Part shown: positions 38,752 through 47,991 of the stretch, in pieces
Layout of the letters: each line of letters opens with the position of its first letter
Numbering within the stretch: position 1 is the first letter of the stretch
Assembly (NCBI RefSeq): GCF_002076895.1
Contig: NZ_CP020465.1
Span: 868,001-932,000 of the forward strand
DNA length: 64,000 nucleotides
DNA from: Cognaticolwellia beringensis
Lineage (GTDB): Bacteria > Pseudomonadota > Gammaproteobacteria > Enterobacterales > Alteromonadaceae
Direction of reading: 5' to 3'
The notes under the pieces: generated by a model
What the model saw: the letters and a program-made list of their open reading frames with translations, nothing else
Databases searched by the model: none
Told to the model about the DNA's origin: nothing
Made by a program: the position numbers and the translations under genes

Positions 38752-38805
38752 GTAGACTTTGTTTACGTCAACGTCTTTGTAGACTATGTTTTCGTCAACA
38801 TATTT
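38752..38805. repeat. Two imperfect 27-bp direct repeats in the etf intergenic region
   Basis: Copies at 38752-38778 and 38779-38805 both start GTAGACT and share the GTCAAC core with about five mismatches; a degraded third GTCAA follows at 38807. They lie between the etfB palindrome and the PsrA-like boxes. Confidence 0.7.
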
Positions 38806-38907
38806 TGTCAATATGTTCAGTCAAATTGCGTTTAAATAAATAATATCGGTAAATAATGCAATACAAGATAGTATTTAACACGAAAATATCTATAATGTTT
38901 GATGTTA

Positions 38908-38942
38908 TCAAACAGGTGTTTGAAAATCAAACGAGTGTTTGA
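38908..38942. promoter_or_regulatory. Two tandem PsrA-type operators upstream of ETF-QO
   Basis: TCAAAC-AGGT-GTTTGA (38908-38923) and TCAAAC-GAGT-GTTTGA (38927-38942), 19 bases apart centre to centre. They match the published PsrA pattern CAAAC-N2-4-GTTTG. PsrA is a TetR-family repressor of fatty-acid oxidation genes in gammaproteobacteria and its regulon is known to include etf genes. An extra GTTTGAT arm at 38897 pairs with the first box as well. Confidence 0.72.
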
Positions 38943-38984
38943 TTTATTCAGAATAAACATAAAAATTGAATGATGGGAGATGTT

Positions 38985-40634
38985 ATGGAACGCGAATCAA
39001 TGGAATTTGACGTTGTAATTGTTGGTGCCGGTCCTGCAGGCCTGTCAACAGCTTGTCAACTCATGAAGTTAGCACAAGAAAAAGAACAAGAACTCATGGT
39101 ATGCGTAGTTGAGAAGGGCTCTGAGGTTGGCGCACATATTCTTTCTGGCGCCGTTTTTGAACCACGGGCATTAACTGAGCTGTTTCCAGATTGGAAAGAA
39201 AAGGGCGCTCCTTTAAATACCGCTGTTACCGGCGATGATATTTATTTATTTAAAGGCGAAGATAGCGCGATTAAATTACCTAATTTTAGTGTTCCTAAAA
39301 CCATGCATAACGAAGGTAATTATATTGTTAGTATGGGTAATGTTTGCCGTTGGTTAGCTGAACAGGCCGAGCAATTAGGCGTTGAAATATTTCCTGGCTT
39401 CCCAGCACAAGACATTATTTATAATGAAGACGGCAGTGTTGGCGGTGTTATTACTGGTGATATGGGGCTCGACAAAGAAGGTAAGCCGAAAGATTCATTT
39501 ATGCCAGGTATGGAGCTAAAAGCAAAATACACCGTGTTTGCTGAAGGCTGTCGTGGTCATTTAGGCAAAGAACTTATTGCTAAATTTGCGCTAGATGCTG
39601 ATAAATCTCCACAACATTACGGTTTAGGCTTTAAAGAAATTTGGGATATTGCCCCAGAAAAGCATCAAGAAGGTTTAGTGGTTCATTCTGCTGGTTGGCC
39701 GCTGGAAAAAGACACCAATGGTGGTGGTTATTTATATCATGCAGAAAATAACCAAGTATTTGTCGGCTTAATTGTCGATCTTAGTTATAGCAATCCACAT
39801 TTAAGTCCGTTTGATGAATTCCAACGTTACAAACATCACCCTAAGATTGCTCAATACCTTGAAGGTGGCAAACGTGTGTCTTATGGCGCAAGAGCTATGG
39901 CGAAAGGCGGCTTTAACTCATTACCTAAAATGACTATGCCTGGTGCTGTTTTGGTTGGTTGTGACGCAGGTACCATCAACTTTGCTAAAATTAAAGGTAA
40001 TCATACCGCGATGAAGTCTGGCATGTTGGCGGCTGAAACTATTTTTGAAGCCTTAGCGTCGGGTGATGAAGGCGGTAAAGACCTCATCAGCTTTACAGAT
40101 AAATATCAAAACTCCTGGTTATATGAAGAACTTTATAATACGCGTAACTTTGGCCCCGCTATGCATAAATTTGGCACCTTTTGGGGCGGCGCTTATAACA
40201 CCGTAGACCAAAACATTTTTGGTGGTAAGTTACCGTTCAACTTTAAAGATGACAGCTTAGATCATGAGCAATTAAAGCTAGCGGCAGATGCTCCGGTGAT
40301 TAATTATCCAAAACCTGATAATAAATTGAGTTTTGATAAACTGACATCAGTATTTTTATCGAACACCAACCATGAAGAAGAGCAGCCATGTCACTTAAAA
40401 CTGGCTGATAGTAGTATTCCTATCGGTGTTAACTTAGTTAAATATGCTGAGCCTGCCCGACTTTATTGTCCTGCTGGTGTCTATGAAGTTGAAAGTACAC
40501 CTGAGGGTGATAAGTTTGTTATTAACTCGCAAAATTGTGTGCACTGTAAAACTTGTGACATAAAAGATCCGAGCCAAAATATTACTTGGGTTACACCAGA
40601 AGGTACCGGTGGCCCGAATTACCCTAACATGTAA
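38985..40634 (+). CDS. Electron transfer flavoprotein-ubiquinone oxidoreductase
   Basis: 549 aa from the ATG at 38985 (GGGAG with a 5-base spacer; ATGs at 38970 and 38973 lie before it). Transfers electrons from ETF to ubiquinone in the membrane. FAD motif VVIVGAGPAGLST, a quinone/membrane-associated middle with GWPLEKDTNGGGYLYH, and a C-terminal 4Fe-4S site with NCVHCKTCDIKDPSQNI plus the LYCPAGVYEV cysteine. Faces etfBA; all three proteins form one pathway. Confidence 0.96.
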   Translation: MERESMEFDVVIVGAGPAGLSTACQLMKLAQEKEQELMVCVVEKGSEVGAHILSGAVFEPRALTELFPDWKEKGAPLNTAVTGDDIYLFKGEDSAIKLPNFSVPKTMHNEGNYIVSMGNVCRWLAEQAEQLGVEIFPGFPAQDIIYNEDGSVGGVITGDMGLDKEGKPKDSFMPGMELKAKYTVFAEGCRGHLGKELIAKFALDADKSPQHYGLGFKEIWDIAPEKHQEGLVVHSAGWPLEKDTNGGGYLYHAENNQVFVGLIVDLSYSNPHLSPFDEFQRYKHHPKIAQYLEGGKRVSYGARAMAKGGFNSLPKMTMPGAVLVGCDAGTINFAKIKGNHTAMKSGMLAAETIFEALASGDEGGKDLISFTDKYQNSWLYEELYNTRNFGPAMHKFGTFWGGAYNTVDQNIFGGKLPFNFKDDSLDHEQLKLAADAPVINYPKPDNKLSFDKLTSVFLSNTNHEEEQPCHLKLADSSIPIGVNLVKYAEPARLYCPAGVYEVESTPEGDKFVINSQNCVHCKTCDIKDPSQNITWVTPEGTGGPNYPNM

Positions 40635-40653
40635 TATTGTTGGTAATAAACGT

Positions 40654-40682
40654 AAAAAACCTGCAAAAAGCAGGTTTTTTTA
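40654..40682 (+). terminator. Rho-independent terminator after ETF-QO
   Basis: 11-bp stem AAAAAACCTGC / GCAGGTTTTTT, A5 loop, continuing T tract. Confidence 0.85.
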
Positions 40683-41119
40683 TGTTTACTCCGCTGTTAG
40701 CCATCCATGGCTTCACTATATTTAGTCGATCTGCACCTCCTTGAATGGTTAAATTTTTTATCGTAAAAATTAAGTGTCTACCCACTATGCAATTTCTCGA
40801 TGACATGGTCATCTTAGCCATCGCAGATCTTACGAAATTAATGTTTTCTACAGTCTACGTTAAGCCACGAAGTTGATTTGACCTCGTCTGTGACCTTTCG
40901 GTAATTTCTTCCTCATTATTTTAATTTTTTTAATACTCCCTAGGTAAACGGTACTTAGTGGCTAGAAATTAGCTTAGACGAATCGAATACCAGGCTTAGT
41001 TTTTTATAATATATCAGTCTAATGAAATCGTATAATTGTACTAGGGTTAGTCTGTAGTCATACGAATGAAAGGTATTTTTATTTATCAACGTGTACTAAA
41101 AAATTAAGGATTATTTACT
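40683..41119. other. Gene-free stretch
   Basis: About 435 AT-rich bases with no supported reading frame; it presumably holds the promoter of the following secreted-protein gene (AAGGA ribosome site just before 41120). Confidence 0.4.
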
Positions 41120-41881
41120 ATGAACCTGTCTAAAGTTATACCTAAAATAATCGCAGTTCTACTCATTCCAATTTCAGTGTTTTGTGCTGCTGAAGAAAAG
41201 CCAGAAATGTTTGTTTATTCGACATATTTTAATTGCGAACCCGAGCAGGAGCCTGCTGTAGATGAACAAATTTTAAATAACTATGCTCCTATTTATAACG
41301 CAAGTGTTAAAAGTGGCACTATCGCTAACTGGGGTTGGCTAAAACACCATACAGGAGGACAATGGCGCCGAATTTTGTATCATTCAGCACCGAGCATCGA
41401 CGCACTATTTGCTGCTCAAGATTCCATGAACGAAAAGTTCTCAGATGTTTTCGGGGATAGTATTGATGCCGTTGGCCGAGGCTGTAAATCCCATGAAGAT
41501 TATATTTGGCAATATGTTACAGGTAGTCGGCCTGCTTTAGACGGTGCCACTCGCGGTAAAGCTAGTTTATCTGTTTACATGGAATGTAGCTTTTCAGGTG
41601 AAGAAGAAGCCGATGAAATTTTTAAAAAACATTTCGCGCCCGTATTTAATGCCGAAGTAGGTAAAGGTAAACTAACATCATGGGGTTGGATGTCTCATGT
41701 GCTAGGCGGAAAGTACCGTCGATTACAAACGGCCACAGCAGATAATTATTCTGATTTATTAAAAGCGCAAGAACGTATTCTTGATACGCTTTATGGCAAA
41801 AAGAATAAACATAGTGAAGAATTTAGTGAAATCTGTACCAGTCATCAAGATTATCTTTGGGATATAAGTAAAGAGTTGTAA
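41120..41881 (+). CDS. Secreted protein made of two 117-residue repeats
   Basis: 253 aa, with a signal peptide cleaved near residue 23 (FCA-AEE). I recognise no named family. The mature protein is a gapless internal duplication with a 117-residue period: WGW at 71-73 and 188-190, SHEDYIW and SHQDYLW, and Cys39/Cys122 matching Cys156/Cys239. One disulfide per repeat is likely in the periplasm. The NYAPIYNASVKSGTIANWGW / HFAPVFNAEVGKGKLTSWGW pattern could fit a dimeric alpha/beta-barrel fold, so one chain may mimic a dimer. Single gene. Confidence 0.75.
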   Translation: MNLSKVIPKIIAVLLIPISVFCAAEEKPEMFVYSTYFNCEPEQEPAVDEQILNNYAPIYNASVKSGTIANWGWLKHHTGGQWRRILYHSAPSIDALFAAQDSMNEKFSDVFGDSIDAVGRGCKSHEDYIWQYVTGSRPALDGATRGKASLSVYMECSFSGEEEADEIFKKHFAPVFNAEVGKGKLTSWGWMSHVLGGKYRRLQTATADNYSDLLKAQERILDTLYGKKNKHSEEFSEICTSHQDYLWDISKEL

Positions 41882-41887
41882 TGCTAG

Positions 41888-41946
41888 AGAGTTAATTACT
41901 GGTTTATTTTAATATTATTAGCCAATAATTAACTCTAATTTTTTCT
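41888..41946 (+). terminator. Probable terminator with a long stem
   Basis: An 11-bp perfect outer stem (AGAGTTAATTA / TAATTAACTCT), further pairing inside (CTGG/CC) and a T6 run just after. AT-rich but close behind the stop. Confidence 0.55.
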
Positions 41947-42038
41947 ATAACACAGTTTTAAATGTCTATTTTGAAGATTTATTGGGGGTAAATATCTTAG
42001 TAAGTTTATCTAACGCGCCTAGGTAAGCCCTAGATAGG

Positions 42039-42812
42039 TTAATTAGTTTCTATTAAGTTAAAATCGACTAAGGCTGGAATGCCCAGCTGTAGCTCGTTCT
42101 CAATCTGATTAAGTTTTATGAGGCTTGCACAAATGATTTCCGCTTTATTTTCCAGAGCGTTAGCTTGGTTACTAATATCAAGCTTTATATCATTTCCCAT
42201 CATTTCAATGCGCTGGTCAAATGTTTCTACGCGTTGTTCAGTACTTTTTTCTTCTCGGTGAGTCATGGCTTCACCTACAGCAACTAAAATAGTACCGACA
42301 GAATCTGTAACAATAGTTTCAATTTCTTTTTCAAATTCCCCTGCAAAAATTTCATCAAAGTCATCAAAGTCTTGTGGCGCAATATAGTAGCTTTCATCAC
42401 TATGATTAAAACGGGAACGCAATCGCCATTTCATCTCATCAAATTTATCTTGAAACTGTTGATGTGAGGCGCTGTTTTCACCCGTGAGACTGCTAATCAC
42501 TTTATTGACTGCTTTCAGTCCAAGCTCTACTCCCTCAATGGCAATCGAGACAATAGCGGGTACTTGCGCTCTGATACCTATAGTGTATTCGCTTAACTGT
42601 TTTTTTTGTTCGTTACTAAGGGAGATCTCTCTGCCATTGACAAAAAGTTGATGCTGACCGTTTATTTGCACATAGGTTTGGCCCTTATTGATCATACGTA
42701 TGTGTGCAGGATCAATAATTACGCCATAATTGAAATTAATATCGCATTGTTGAGCATTTACAGTACTCATAAATAAACAGCAAGCTAATAAGCTGCGGGC
42801 AAAAAATGCCAT
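42039..42812 (-). CDS. YggN/DUF2884-family periplasmic protein
   Basis: 257 aa with a signal peptide (cleavage near VNA-QQC). Family features as in E. coli YggN: an early Cys in QQCDINFNYGVIIDP, the INGQHQLFVNGREISLSNEQKKQLSEY block, and a long helical, acidic C-terminal half with one late Cys. The function is unknown. It is 45 bases downstream of the FapA/DUF342 gene on the same strand. Confidence 0.82.
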   Translation of the reverse strand: MAFFARSLLACCLFMSTVNAQQCDINFNYGVIIDPAHIRMINKGQTYVQINGQHQLFVNGREISLSNEQKKQLSEYTIGIRAQVPAIVSIAIEGVELGLKAVNKVISSLTGENSASHQQFQDKFDEMKWRLRSRFNHSDESYYIAPQDFDDFDEIFAGEFEKEIETIVTDSVGTILVAVGEAMTHREEKSTEQRVETFDQRIEMMGNDIKLDISNQANALENKAEIICASLIKLNQIENELQLGIPALVDFNLIETN

Positions 42813-42857
42813 AGAAAACTCCGTATTTTCTGAAGGTTGTAGTGGAGGCTTTTATAA

Positions 42858-44537
42858 TCAAACTATTGGATTGATATGAACTTGGCGTTTATTGTATTTG
42901 AAGCGACTTGGGCCATATTCACGACGAGTTCTCTCTTGGAAATCACCAACGATTATTTGCACGCCATGATACACTCTTTCGTTTGCTTCAACATAGACAC
43001 TGTTCATGTATTCTTGAAGTACTTCTTCAAGTGATTCTTTTTCAAAAAGTAAATCAGCTGTTTTTCTCGCATGATGCTTATAGGTAGTGACTACTTTGGC
43101 TAACATTTCTGGTTTAGCTTTTTCTTTAGGAAGTTTTTTTAGTTTCAGTGCGGCGACTCTTAATTCTAAAGATTGGTCAGATTCGCTTTTGATAGATAAG
43201 TCAATTTCTGCAATTTTATCTAAGTAAGCGTTCATTTTATCTGTAAAGGTAATAACAGTGAACCCGCCGGCTGTTGCACCTATTGTGCCTGCACGCACTG
43301 ACTCGCCTGCACTGACATAACCCGCAATAAGTTTACCATTCGCTTTATCTTTGTTGCCAACCCAGAGGGTTTTATCAACGATAATGATGTTGTGCATTAT
43401 TTGATTTTCAATGCGTAAAGAATCACAGCTGATATCGGCATATTGACTGTACTTGGCATAAACCTTCCCTCCAGCTTTTATATTAACGCTCAGGTTTACT
43501 TGAGAAGATTCGAGTGCGTCTACTTCTTGTTTCTTACCAATAATGCCAGTGCCAATTGTGATGTCTCTACCAGCATCTAGTGTGGCTGACTCAACAAAAC
43601 CACCGATTGAAATGTCGCCTGTTGCGGTTACTTTCATACCTTCGCCAACGTCACCGTCAATAATAACACTACCTTTAAACTTAACATGGCCGGTGCTGAC
43701 ATCAACCTTCTTAAGGTGATAAACACTATCAACCTCCATGCCATTTTCAATAATTCGAGGCAGGCCCACTAAGGTAGAAACTAAAATACTAGTGTTTTTT
43801 TCGCTTAAAACTGTGCCATCACCAATACGCATTTCAATATCATTGCCTGGTGAGGGCTCTAATACTTCTCCCGTTACGGTATAGCCTGGAATACCATCGG
43901 TATGGGGGATTTTTTTCGCGAGAGGATCGCCTATTTTTACGCAGATAATATCGCCAAGATCACGCATATCAACACTGCCATCTTCACGCTCTTTAGGGCG
44001 TAATATTCTATCTTGTGCACTTTGAACTAAATGTTTAATGTAAGCGTCTTTACCATCGATAGGCAATTTTCCGCGAGCTATTTCACCTTTAACTATCGAA
44101 CCTGCGGGTTCTTTAGTTGCTCGCTCAGCAATTTTGACTAATTGATCTTTACTAAAACCTTTACACACATTTGCAGCTTGAGCTGCATCAAGTATTTCTT
44201 TTGCGCTAAAGTGTTTGCCTCCAAGTGCGGTAGTAATTTCCGCAGAAGCTGACATGTTGTCACTATCAATCTCAAACGCTACCGTTGCATCCCGTCGCTC
44301 AAGTATTTGGTATTTTATTTCACGACCTGTATGGTTTTCTTGTAAAGGCTTTAATACACTTTTAAGTTCAGCAATAGCATTTTTAATATTACCATTGACA
44401 ACAAATAGGTCACTGTAGACAGAATTTTCAACTAGCTCATGGATATCAGCTTCCGTTAGCGGGGTCTGAGTTTTTACAGGAGACAGCACTAGGTCAATGT
44501 TTTTCTTATCGTTACTTTTTAAACTTGCCTTAGTCAC
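42858..44537 (-). CDS. FapA/DUF342-family cytoplasmic protein
   Basis: 559 aa. Starts with GTG behind GGAG. N-terminal alpha/beta part, a central region of beta-helix-like repeats (HVKFKGSVIIDGDVGEGMKV, TATGDISIGGFVESATLDAGRDI), then a C-terminal coiled coil (residues about 430-510). This is the FapA architecture found widely in Vibrio and Alteromonadales, where it has been tied to polar or metabolic regulation. It is unrelated to the Fap amyloid system despite the shared name. Neighbours are a 108-aa unknown upstream and YggN downstream. Confidence 0.85.
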   Translation of the reverse strand: MTKASLKSNDKKNIDLVLSPVKTQTPLTEADIHELVENSVYSDLFVVNGNIKNAIAELKSVLKPLQENHTGREIKYQILERRDATVAFEIDSDNMSASAEITTALGGKHFSAKEILDAAQAANVCKGFSKDQLVKIAERATKEPAGSIVKGEIARGKLPIDGKDAYIKHLVQSAQDRILRPKEREDGSVDMRDLGDIICVKIGDPLAKKIPHTDGIPGYTVTGEVLEPSPGNDIEMRIGDGTVLSEKNTSILVSTLVGLPRIIENGMEVDSVYHLKKVDVSTGHVKFKGSVIIDGDVGEGMKVTATGDISIGGFVESATLDAGRDITIGTGIIGKKQEVDALESSQVNLSVNIKAGGKVYAKYSQYADISCDSLRIENQIMHNIIIVDKTLWVGNKDKANGKLIAGYVSAGESVRAGTIGATAGGFTVITFTDKMNAYLDKIAEIDLSIKSESDQSLELRVAALKLKKLPKEKAKPEMLAKVVTTYKHHARKTADLLFEKESLEEVLQEYMNSVYVEANERVYHGVQIIVGDFQERTRREYGPSRFKYNKRQVHINPIV

Positions 44538-44575
44538 ACGCGTATAACTCCGTTATATACAAAATTTATCGCTGG

Positions 44576-44902
44576 TTAAATATAATTTTGTTGATGAACT
44601 TTAATAAAATTTATAGTGCCTACTTTCGAATAGTCTAATTTATATTCTTTATTGTCTAATGCTTGAACAAATACTAAGGTTTTTTCTTCGCCAAATACTT
44701 CAGCTGTACTCACATCGACAAGCTCTTGGTAGGCTTTTTTCGCCTCAGAGCGTTTAGTTGGCATAACACCATCATATAAATCAATGCCAGCATGGCTCAC
44801 CATCACTACAGGATGATTACCATTAACCATAAGTAGATCAATTTTTCTATTTTTATGAATAATGGTGTTTCGACCACTGGTTATAAAATTTTTTTCGTTC
44901 AA
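44576..44902 (-). CDS. Hypothetical protein, 108 aa
   Basis: No family recognised. Starts with TTG (AAGGAG, 6-base spacer), so the reading frame is well supported in spite of the rare codon. Soluble; the GRNTIIHKNRKIDLLMVNGNHPVVMVSHAGIDLYDG segment looks beta-rich and the C-terminal half is charged. It is 38 bases upstream of the FapA-family gene on the same strand, so the two are probably co-expressed. Confidence 0.68.
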   Translation of the reverse strand: MNEKNFITSGRNTIIHKNRKIDLLMVNGNHPVVMVSHAGIDLYDGVMPTKRSEAKKAYQELVDVSTAEVFGEEKTLVFVQALDNKEYKLDYSKVGTINFIKVHQQNYI

Positions 44903-45234
44903 AGTATTCTCCTTTTTGGAAATAAGTTATTAGGTACTTGTTATTTTTAACATTTAAGTACAGTTAACTTTTATCAAATCTACTATTGAAATTTATGGCT
45001 TTAAGTATATGTGCTATCAGCAATAATTAAAGACTCCAAATATATAAACATTTAAATTACTAAGCAATATAAAACCTAGCACTTACCTGAATATAGCCTT
45101 ATAAATCCATACATATCTCACTAATTAGTGGATCATTTCTACTGGTTAAAATAATACACTACTTCGGTTTTAATTATTATCTCTGTATGGATGCAGCTTA
45201 TTAGGCAGTGCAGGAGATGTATTGTCCGTAACAA
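44903..45234. other. Gene-free stretch upstream of the FapA group
   Basis: About 330 AT-rich bases with no supported reading frame or clear hairpin. It must contain the promoter of the 44902 gene. Confidence 0.4.
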
Positions 45235-46533
45235 CTATTTAATGAATTTGTTATAACTCACTTGGTCATAGTGCGGACTTTCTTGGCTATTTATTAATTT
45301 TCGACGGACTAAATCTAAACTTCGAGCCGCGACAATTTGCTGGAAATATTGCCTCGCGACAGGGATACAATAATACTTAGCATGCAAAGCTTGTTGGTTG
45401 CCCCAAGCGATCCAAACTGAGCCAACAGGTTTATCTTTCGTACCGCCATCGGGCCCTGCTATACCGGAAACAGCGATGACATAATCGGCATTCGACTTTG
45501 CCAAAGCACCTTTGGCCATCGCTAACACAGTTTCTTTGCTAACAGCGCCATGGTTAATTAGCGTTGCTGCTGGTACATCAATCATTTTACTTTTCATGTC
45601 ATTTGAATAGGTGACGAAACCTGCTTCAAACACTGCTGAAGCACCAGGAATTGCGGTAATTTGGCTCGCAATTAAGCCACCAGTACAAGATTCTGCAAGG
45701 GTGATTCTTTGCTGTGACTTCATCAGTAAGGGCACAAGGTAATCAGCGATAGTTATATGGTTAGTCTTGCCCGTTGATAGAATATGGTCACCTAATAAGT
45801 CACGCAATTTATTCTGCCATTGCGGTAATATTGCCTTCCCTTTCTGGCATTGAGCGCTCAACTTTATTTCAAGCACAGGCATCGCCGCGCGGAATCCAAT
45901 TTCTATTTCATTTGGCCAGTCAGGGAGGTTGTCATTCACTAAAGCCTGTAAGGTTGATTCACCAAGACCAAAGGTTTGGAAACGAACAAGGCTATGCTTG
46001 GTAGGTATCGGAAATAGTTGCTGTAAGTTAGGAATTATTTCATCTTTTAGCATGTGAGTTAATTCACTTGGCACCCCTGGAGTACAAATAATCAGGCATT
46101 GGCCTAACTTAATACTAAAGCCAACCGCACTGCCTGTTTCATTAGCAACAATTTCACAACCTAAAGGTAAATAGGCTTGCTTTAAATTAGGTTTATTGAG
46201 TTTGGCGTTTCTTCGCTTGGCCCATTTTTGTAAATGCAAATGAGCATCAGGGTTGAGGTGCAGATCTACGCCGCATGCTTGGGCTAATGCTTGTGATGTT
46301 AGATCGTCAATAGTTGGGCCTAAGCCACCGTTAATAATCAGTACTTCTGCTGTTTGACTAAGTTGAACTATTTCTGCCTGTAAAAGTAGTAAATCATCAG
46401 CAATGGTGACTTTTTTTCTGATAGTTAAGCCAATGTCATTGAGCTGTTGTGCAAACATTACTGAATTTGTATCAATAACATCGCCATTCATCAATTCATT
46501 ACCGGTTAATAAGATGTTTACTTGAGTAGTCAT
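45235..46533 (-). CDS. cinA: CinA-family protein with nicotinamide-nucleotide amidase domain
   Basis: 432 aa, full-length two-domain form. N-terminal MoCF-like domain (LLTGNELMNGDVIDTNS, INGGLGPTIDDLTSQA); C-terminal PncC amidase (LAESCTGGLIASQITAIPGAS, SGIAGPDGGTKDKPVGSVWIAW), which deamidates NMN to recycle pyridine nucleotides. Monocistronic. No recA or competence gene is adjacent, so the competence link is not supported here. Confidence 0.93.
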   Translation of the reverse strand: MTTQVNILLTGNELMNGDVIDTNSVMFAQQLNDIGLTIRKKVTIADDLLLLQAEIVQLSQTAEVLIINGGLGPTIDDLTSQALAQACGVDLHLNPDAHLHLQKWAKRRNAKLNKPNLKQAYLPLGCEIVANETGSAVGFSIKLGQCLIICTPGVPSELTHMLKDEIIPNLQQLFPIPTKHSLVRFQTFGLGESTLQALVNDNLPDWPNEIEIGFRAAMPVLEIKLSAQCQKGKAILPQWQNKLRDLLGDHILSTGKTNHITIADYLVPLLMKSQQRITLAESCTGGLIASQITAIPGASAVFEAGFVTYSNDMKSKMIDVPAATLINHGAVSKETVLAMAKGALAKSNADYVIAVSGIAGPDGGTKDKPVGSVWIAWGNQQALHAKYYCIPVARQYFQQIVAARSLDLVRRKLINSQESPHYDQVSYNKFIK

Positions 46534-46696
46534 ACGGCTCCAAAGCTCAATTACACTGTGGTTTATGTTAACGAAAAAACTTAATAATTGCGCAGTAAAT
46601 TTATTTATAATATTTCGCCTATTTTTTACACGGCTAATGATTTGAACTATTCTATTTATAGTAGGTGGAGTGTTGAGTAAATGAGGAGGGGATCAA

Positions 46697-47482
46697 TTGA
46701 AGAAAAAAAATAATTTATGGCTATTAAATACGTTACTGATTTCCTTTGTTGTTTTGCCATTATTTGGCCTTAACAACTTACAAGCTAAAGAATATGTGAT
46801 TGGTGTCGAGGATGTGAGTTATTATCCTTTGTATGATTTTTCTATCGAGGGAGTTGACCGCGATAGCTTTACTAAAGAATTGTTAAGCACATTTTTTCGC
46901 CATCAAGGTTATAAATACAAATTTGTCGCACTACCGGTGAAGCGATTCGATAAATGGTATGTTGAAGAAACAATAGATTTTAAATTTCCCGATAATGAAC
47001 GTTGGCGATCTGGTGAAAGTAAAAAATTAAAGCTGACTTTTAGCCAACCAGTTTTGTATTTAATTGCGGGTACCTTCGTGTTGAAAAAAAATAAAAATAA
47101 GCCTCGTGAGGCCATTAAACGTTTGGGAACGATTTTCGGTTTTTTCCCAACACTTTGGTACGACAGAGTAGATAATAATACCATTGAATTAGTTGAAAAT
47201 TCTTCCTCATATAGTTTAGTTAAGCATTTATTGTATGATAATATTGATGCGGTCAATATTGAAAGAAATGTGATTGATTACAATCTTAAGTTATTAAACA
47301 AAGCTCAAGACGCGGTTGTACTGAATAAACATATTCAACATCAGCGTTATGCTTTTCATTTTTCTACTATTTTACACCCCAAAATTATTCAAGAGTTTGA
47401 TCAGTTTTTGAATGACCATAGCCAGCAAATAGCTGACTTGAAAAATAAATATGGCATTGTTGAAACATCAGCAACCTTTTAG
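46697..47482 (+). CDS. Periplasmic substrate-binding-protein-like (PBP2-type)
   Basis: 261 aa. Starts with TTG behind a strong GGAGGGG site. Signal peptide (LLISFVVLPLFGLNNLQA-KEY), then a type-2 periplasmic-binding fold resembling the extracellular solute-binding family 3 (YVIGVEDVSYYPLYDFS, GVDRDSFTKELLSTFF). No permease or ATPase genes adjoin, so it may be a sensor or an orphan binding protein of the kind common in Alteromonadales. Confidence 0.77.
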   Translation: MKKKNNLWLLNTLLISFVVLPLFGLNNLQAKEYVIGVEDVSYYPLYDFSIEGVDRDSFTKELLSTFFRHQGYKYKFVALPVKRFDKWYVEETIDFKFPDNERWRSGESKKLKLTFSQPVLYLIAGTFVLKKNKNKPREAIKRLGTIFGFFPTLWYDRVDNNTIELVENSSSYSLVKHLLYDNIDAVNIERNVIDYNLKLLNKAQDAVVLNKHIQHQRYAFHFSTILHPKIIQEFDQFLNDHSQQIADLKNKYGIVETSATF

Positions 47483-47519
47483 CTTTTATACCCGTGAAAT
47501 TAATAAGACGTTTTATAAA

Positions 47520-47915
47520 ATGACCCAGAAGATACAGTCGTACAATCGAGCACTTTTGTTTGGTAAGTGGTATCGCAGCGAACGAGACAACGAAGGCTAT
47601 TTGTTTACCGAGTTTGCCGAAATATCGGCTGATGGCCGCTATGAGTTTACTTTTATTCAACATGACGACCATGGCACAGTTTCAGAGCAATCGGTTGAGT
47701 CAGGTGATTGGGGTTTGGTTGGAGATATCCATTTTACAATTAGTAAGAGTGAATTCATCAACGACGAACATTATGCGGCTGATTTAGAACATGATGATAA
47801 CTACCACGCCTATCGGGTATTGACATTAAATAGCCTAATTTTTGAATATCAACACATCTTGAGCAATGAAGTGTTTATCCTACGTCGAGTTATTGATAAT
47901 ATTGCGCTAAGTTAA
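47520..47915 (+). CDS. Hypothetical protein with a lipocalin-like beta pattern
   Basis: 131 aa from the ATG at 47520; an open frame back to 47451 overlaps the previous gene and looks unrelated. Alternating hydrophobic strands (LLFGKWYRSER, YLFTEFAEISADGRYEF, SGDWGLVGDIHFTISK) with an initial GxWY are reminiscent of lipocalin-like barrels, but no family is certain. No signal peptide. The ribosome site is weak. Confidence 0.62.
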   Translation: MTQKIQSYNRALLFGKWYRSERDNEGYLFTEFAEISADGRYEFTFIQHDDHGTVSEQSVESGDWGLVGDIHFTISKSEFINDEHYAADLEHDDNYHAYRVLTLNSLIFEYQHILSNEVFILRRVIDNIALS

Positions 47916-47991
47916 ACTTATTTAACCAAGGCGCAGAAGAAAACCGCCTCCTTGTCACCAGTTTCCATTAATCACTTTTTTGAGAGTTCGG

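Noticed and set aside
42858..44537. Functional amyloid (Fap) operon
   Set aside because: FapA here denotes the DUF342 family; no FapB-F-type amyloid or export genes are present.
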